Assembly (NCBI RefSeq): GCF_030530635.1
Contig: NZ_JAUMUL010000052.1
Span: 1-14,388, forward strand
Reading direction: 5' to 3'
DNA: 14,388 bases
From: Actinomyces sp.
Lineage (GTDB): Bacteria; Actinomycetota; Actinomycetes; Actinomycetales; Actinomycetaceae
The notes beneath the pieces were generated by a model. That model did not search any database. It had not been told where the DNA came from and saw nothing but the letters and a program-made list of their open reading frames with translations. Shown piece by piece: positions 14,306 to 14,388 of the stretch (within the stretch, counting starts at the first letter, position 1; each line of letters begins with the position of its first letter). A program made the translations under genes and the position numbers.

Positions 14306-14336
14306 TGCCGCGCGCAACCAAAAATATCGCGCGGCA
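14306..14336 (+). terminator. Strong hairpin after flp (partial terminator or mRNA end)
   Basis: TGCCGCGCG (14306-14314) and CGCGCGGCA (14328-14336) form a perfect 9-bp GC stem with a 13-nt A-rich loop, starting 21 nt after the flp stop. No T-run follows directly (the sequence goes on ACCCATCGCGGTTTAGGTTT), so it may be a terminator of imperfect type or a 3' stabiliser of the flp mRNA. The last 50 nt of the window are AT-rich with no gene visible. Confidence 0.5.
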
Positions 14337-14388
14337 ACCCATCGCGGTTTAGGTTTACTGATACCGAAATATAGCCATATGTTGGCTC

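Overview
The window is GC-rich and gene-dense, with short overlaps between genes, few TTA codons and Shine-Dalgarno sites of the GGAGG type. Together with the protein families this points to a high-GC Gram-positive actinobacterium. Actinomycetaceae such as Actinomyces is my best guess, from the general look of the proteins and not from any search. I see no rRNA, tRNA, transposase, integrase or CRISPR array.

Left part (1-4230): a tandem 23-bp repeat at the window edge precedes a membrane Ser/Thr protein kinase (168-2603, +) with a cytoplasmic kinase domain and an outside beta-propeller-like domain. It converges, with a 19-nt gap and an imperfect hairpin, on an OmpA-domain lipoprotein gene (4230-2623, -). 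Middle (4231-5280): a 450-nt region between divergent genes holds three helically phased TACCCGGG-type palindromes running into a perfect hairpin. A small four-helix membrane protein of unknown function follows (4681-5133).

Right part (5281-14285): a complete-looking core of a Tad/Flp (tight adherence) type IV pilus locus. In order: a zinc-ribbon protein of unknown function, CpaB, a CpaE/TadZ-type ATPase fused in frame to a TadE-like pseudopilin, a second TadE-like pseudopilin, the CpaF/TadA motor ATPase, TadB and TadC platform proteins, a NarL-type histidine kinase and its response regulator, then the Flp major pilin. From 5281 to 13879 every junction is an overlap or a gap of at most 6 nt, so this looks like one translationally coupled operon. 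flp sits behind its own 148-nt leader, which has a perfect GTTGAC-agc-GTCAAC inverted repeat and GC-rich hairpins. A strong hairpin follows flp.

How it may work: CpaF drives assembly through the TadB/TadC platform; Flp and the two TadE-like proteins are substrates of a prepilin peptidase, which is not encoded here; CpaE may position the machine; the two-component pair may tune pilin expression. The most unusual item is the CpaE-TadE fusion. It carries a textbook prepilin cleavage site (G470/A471, Glu at +5) in the middle of the polypeptide, so the peptidase could split one translation product into a cytoplasmic ATPase and a pseudopilin.
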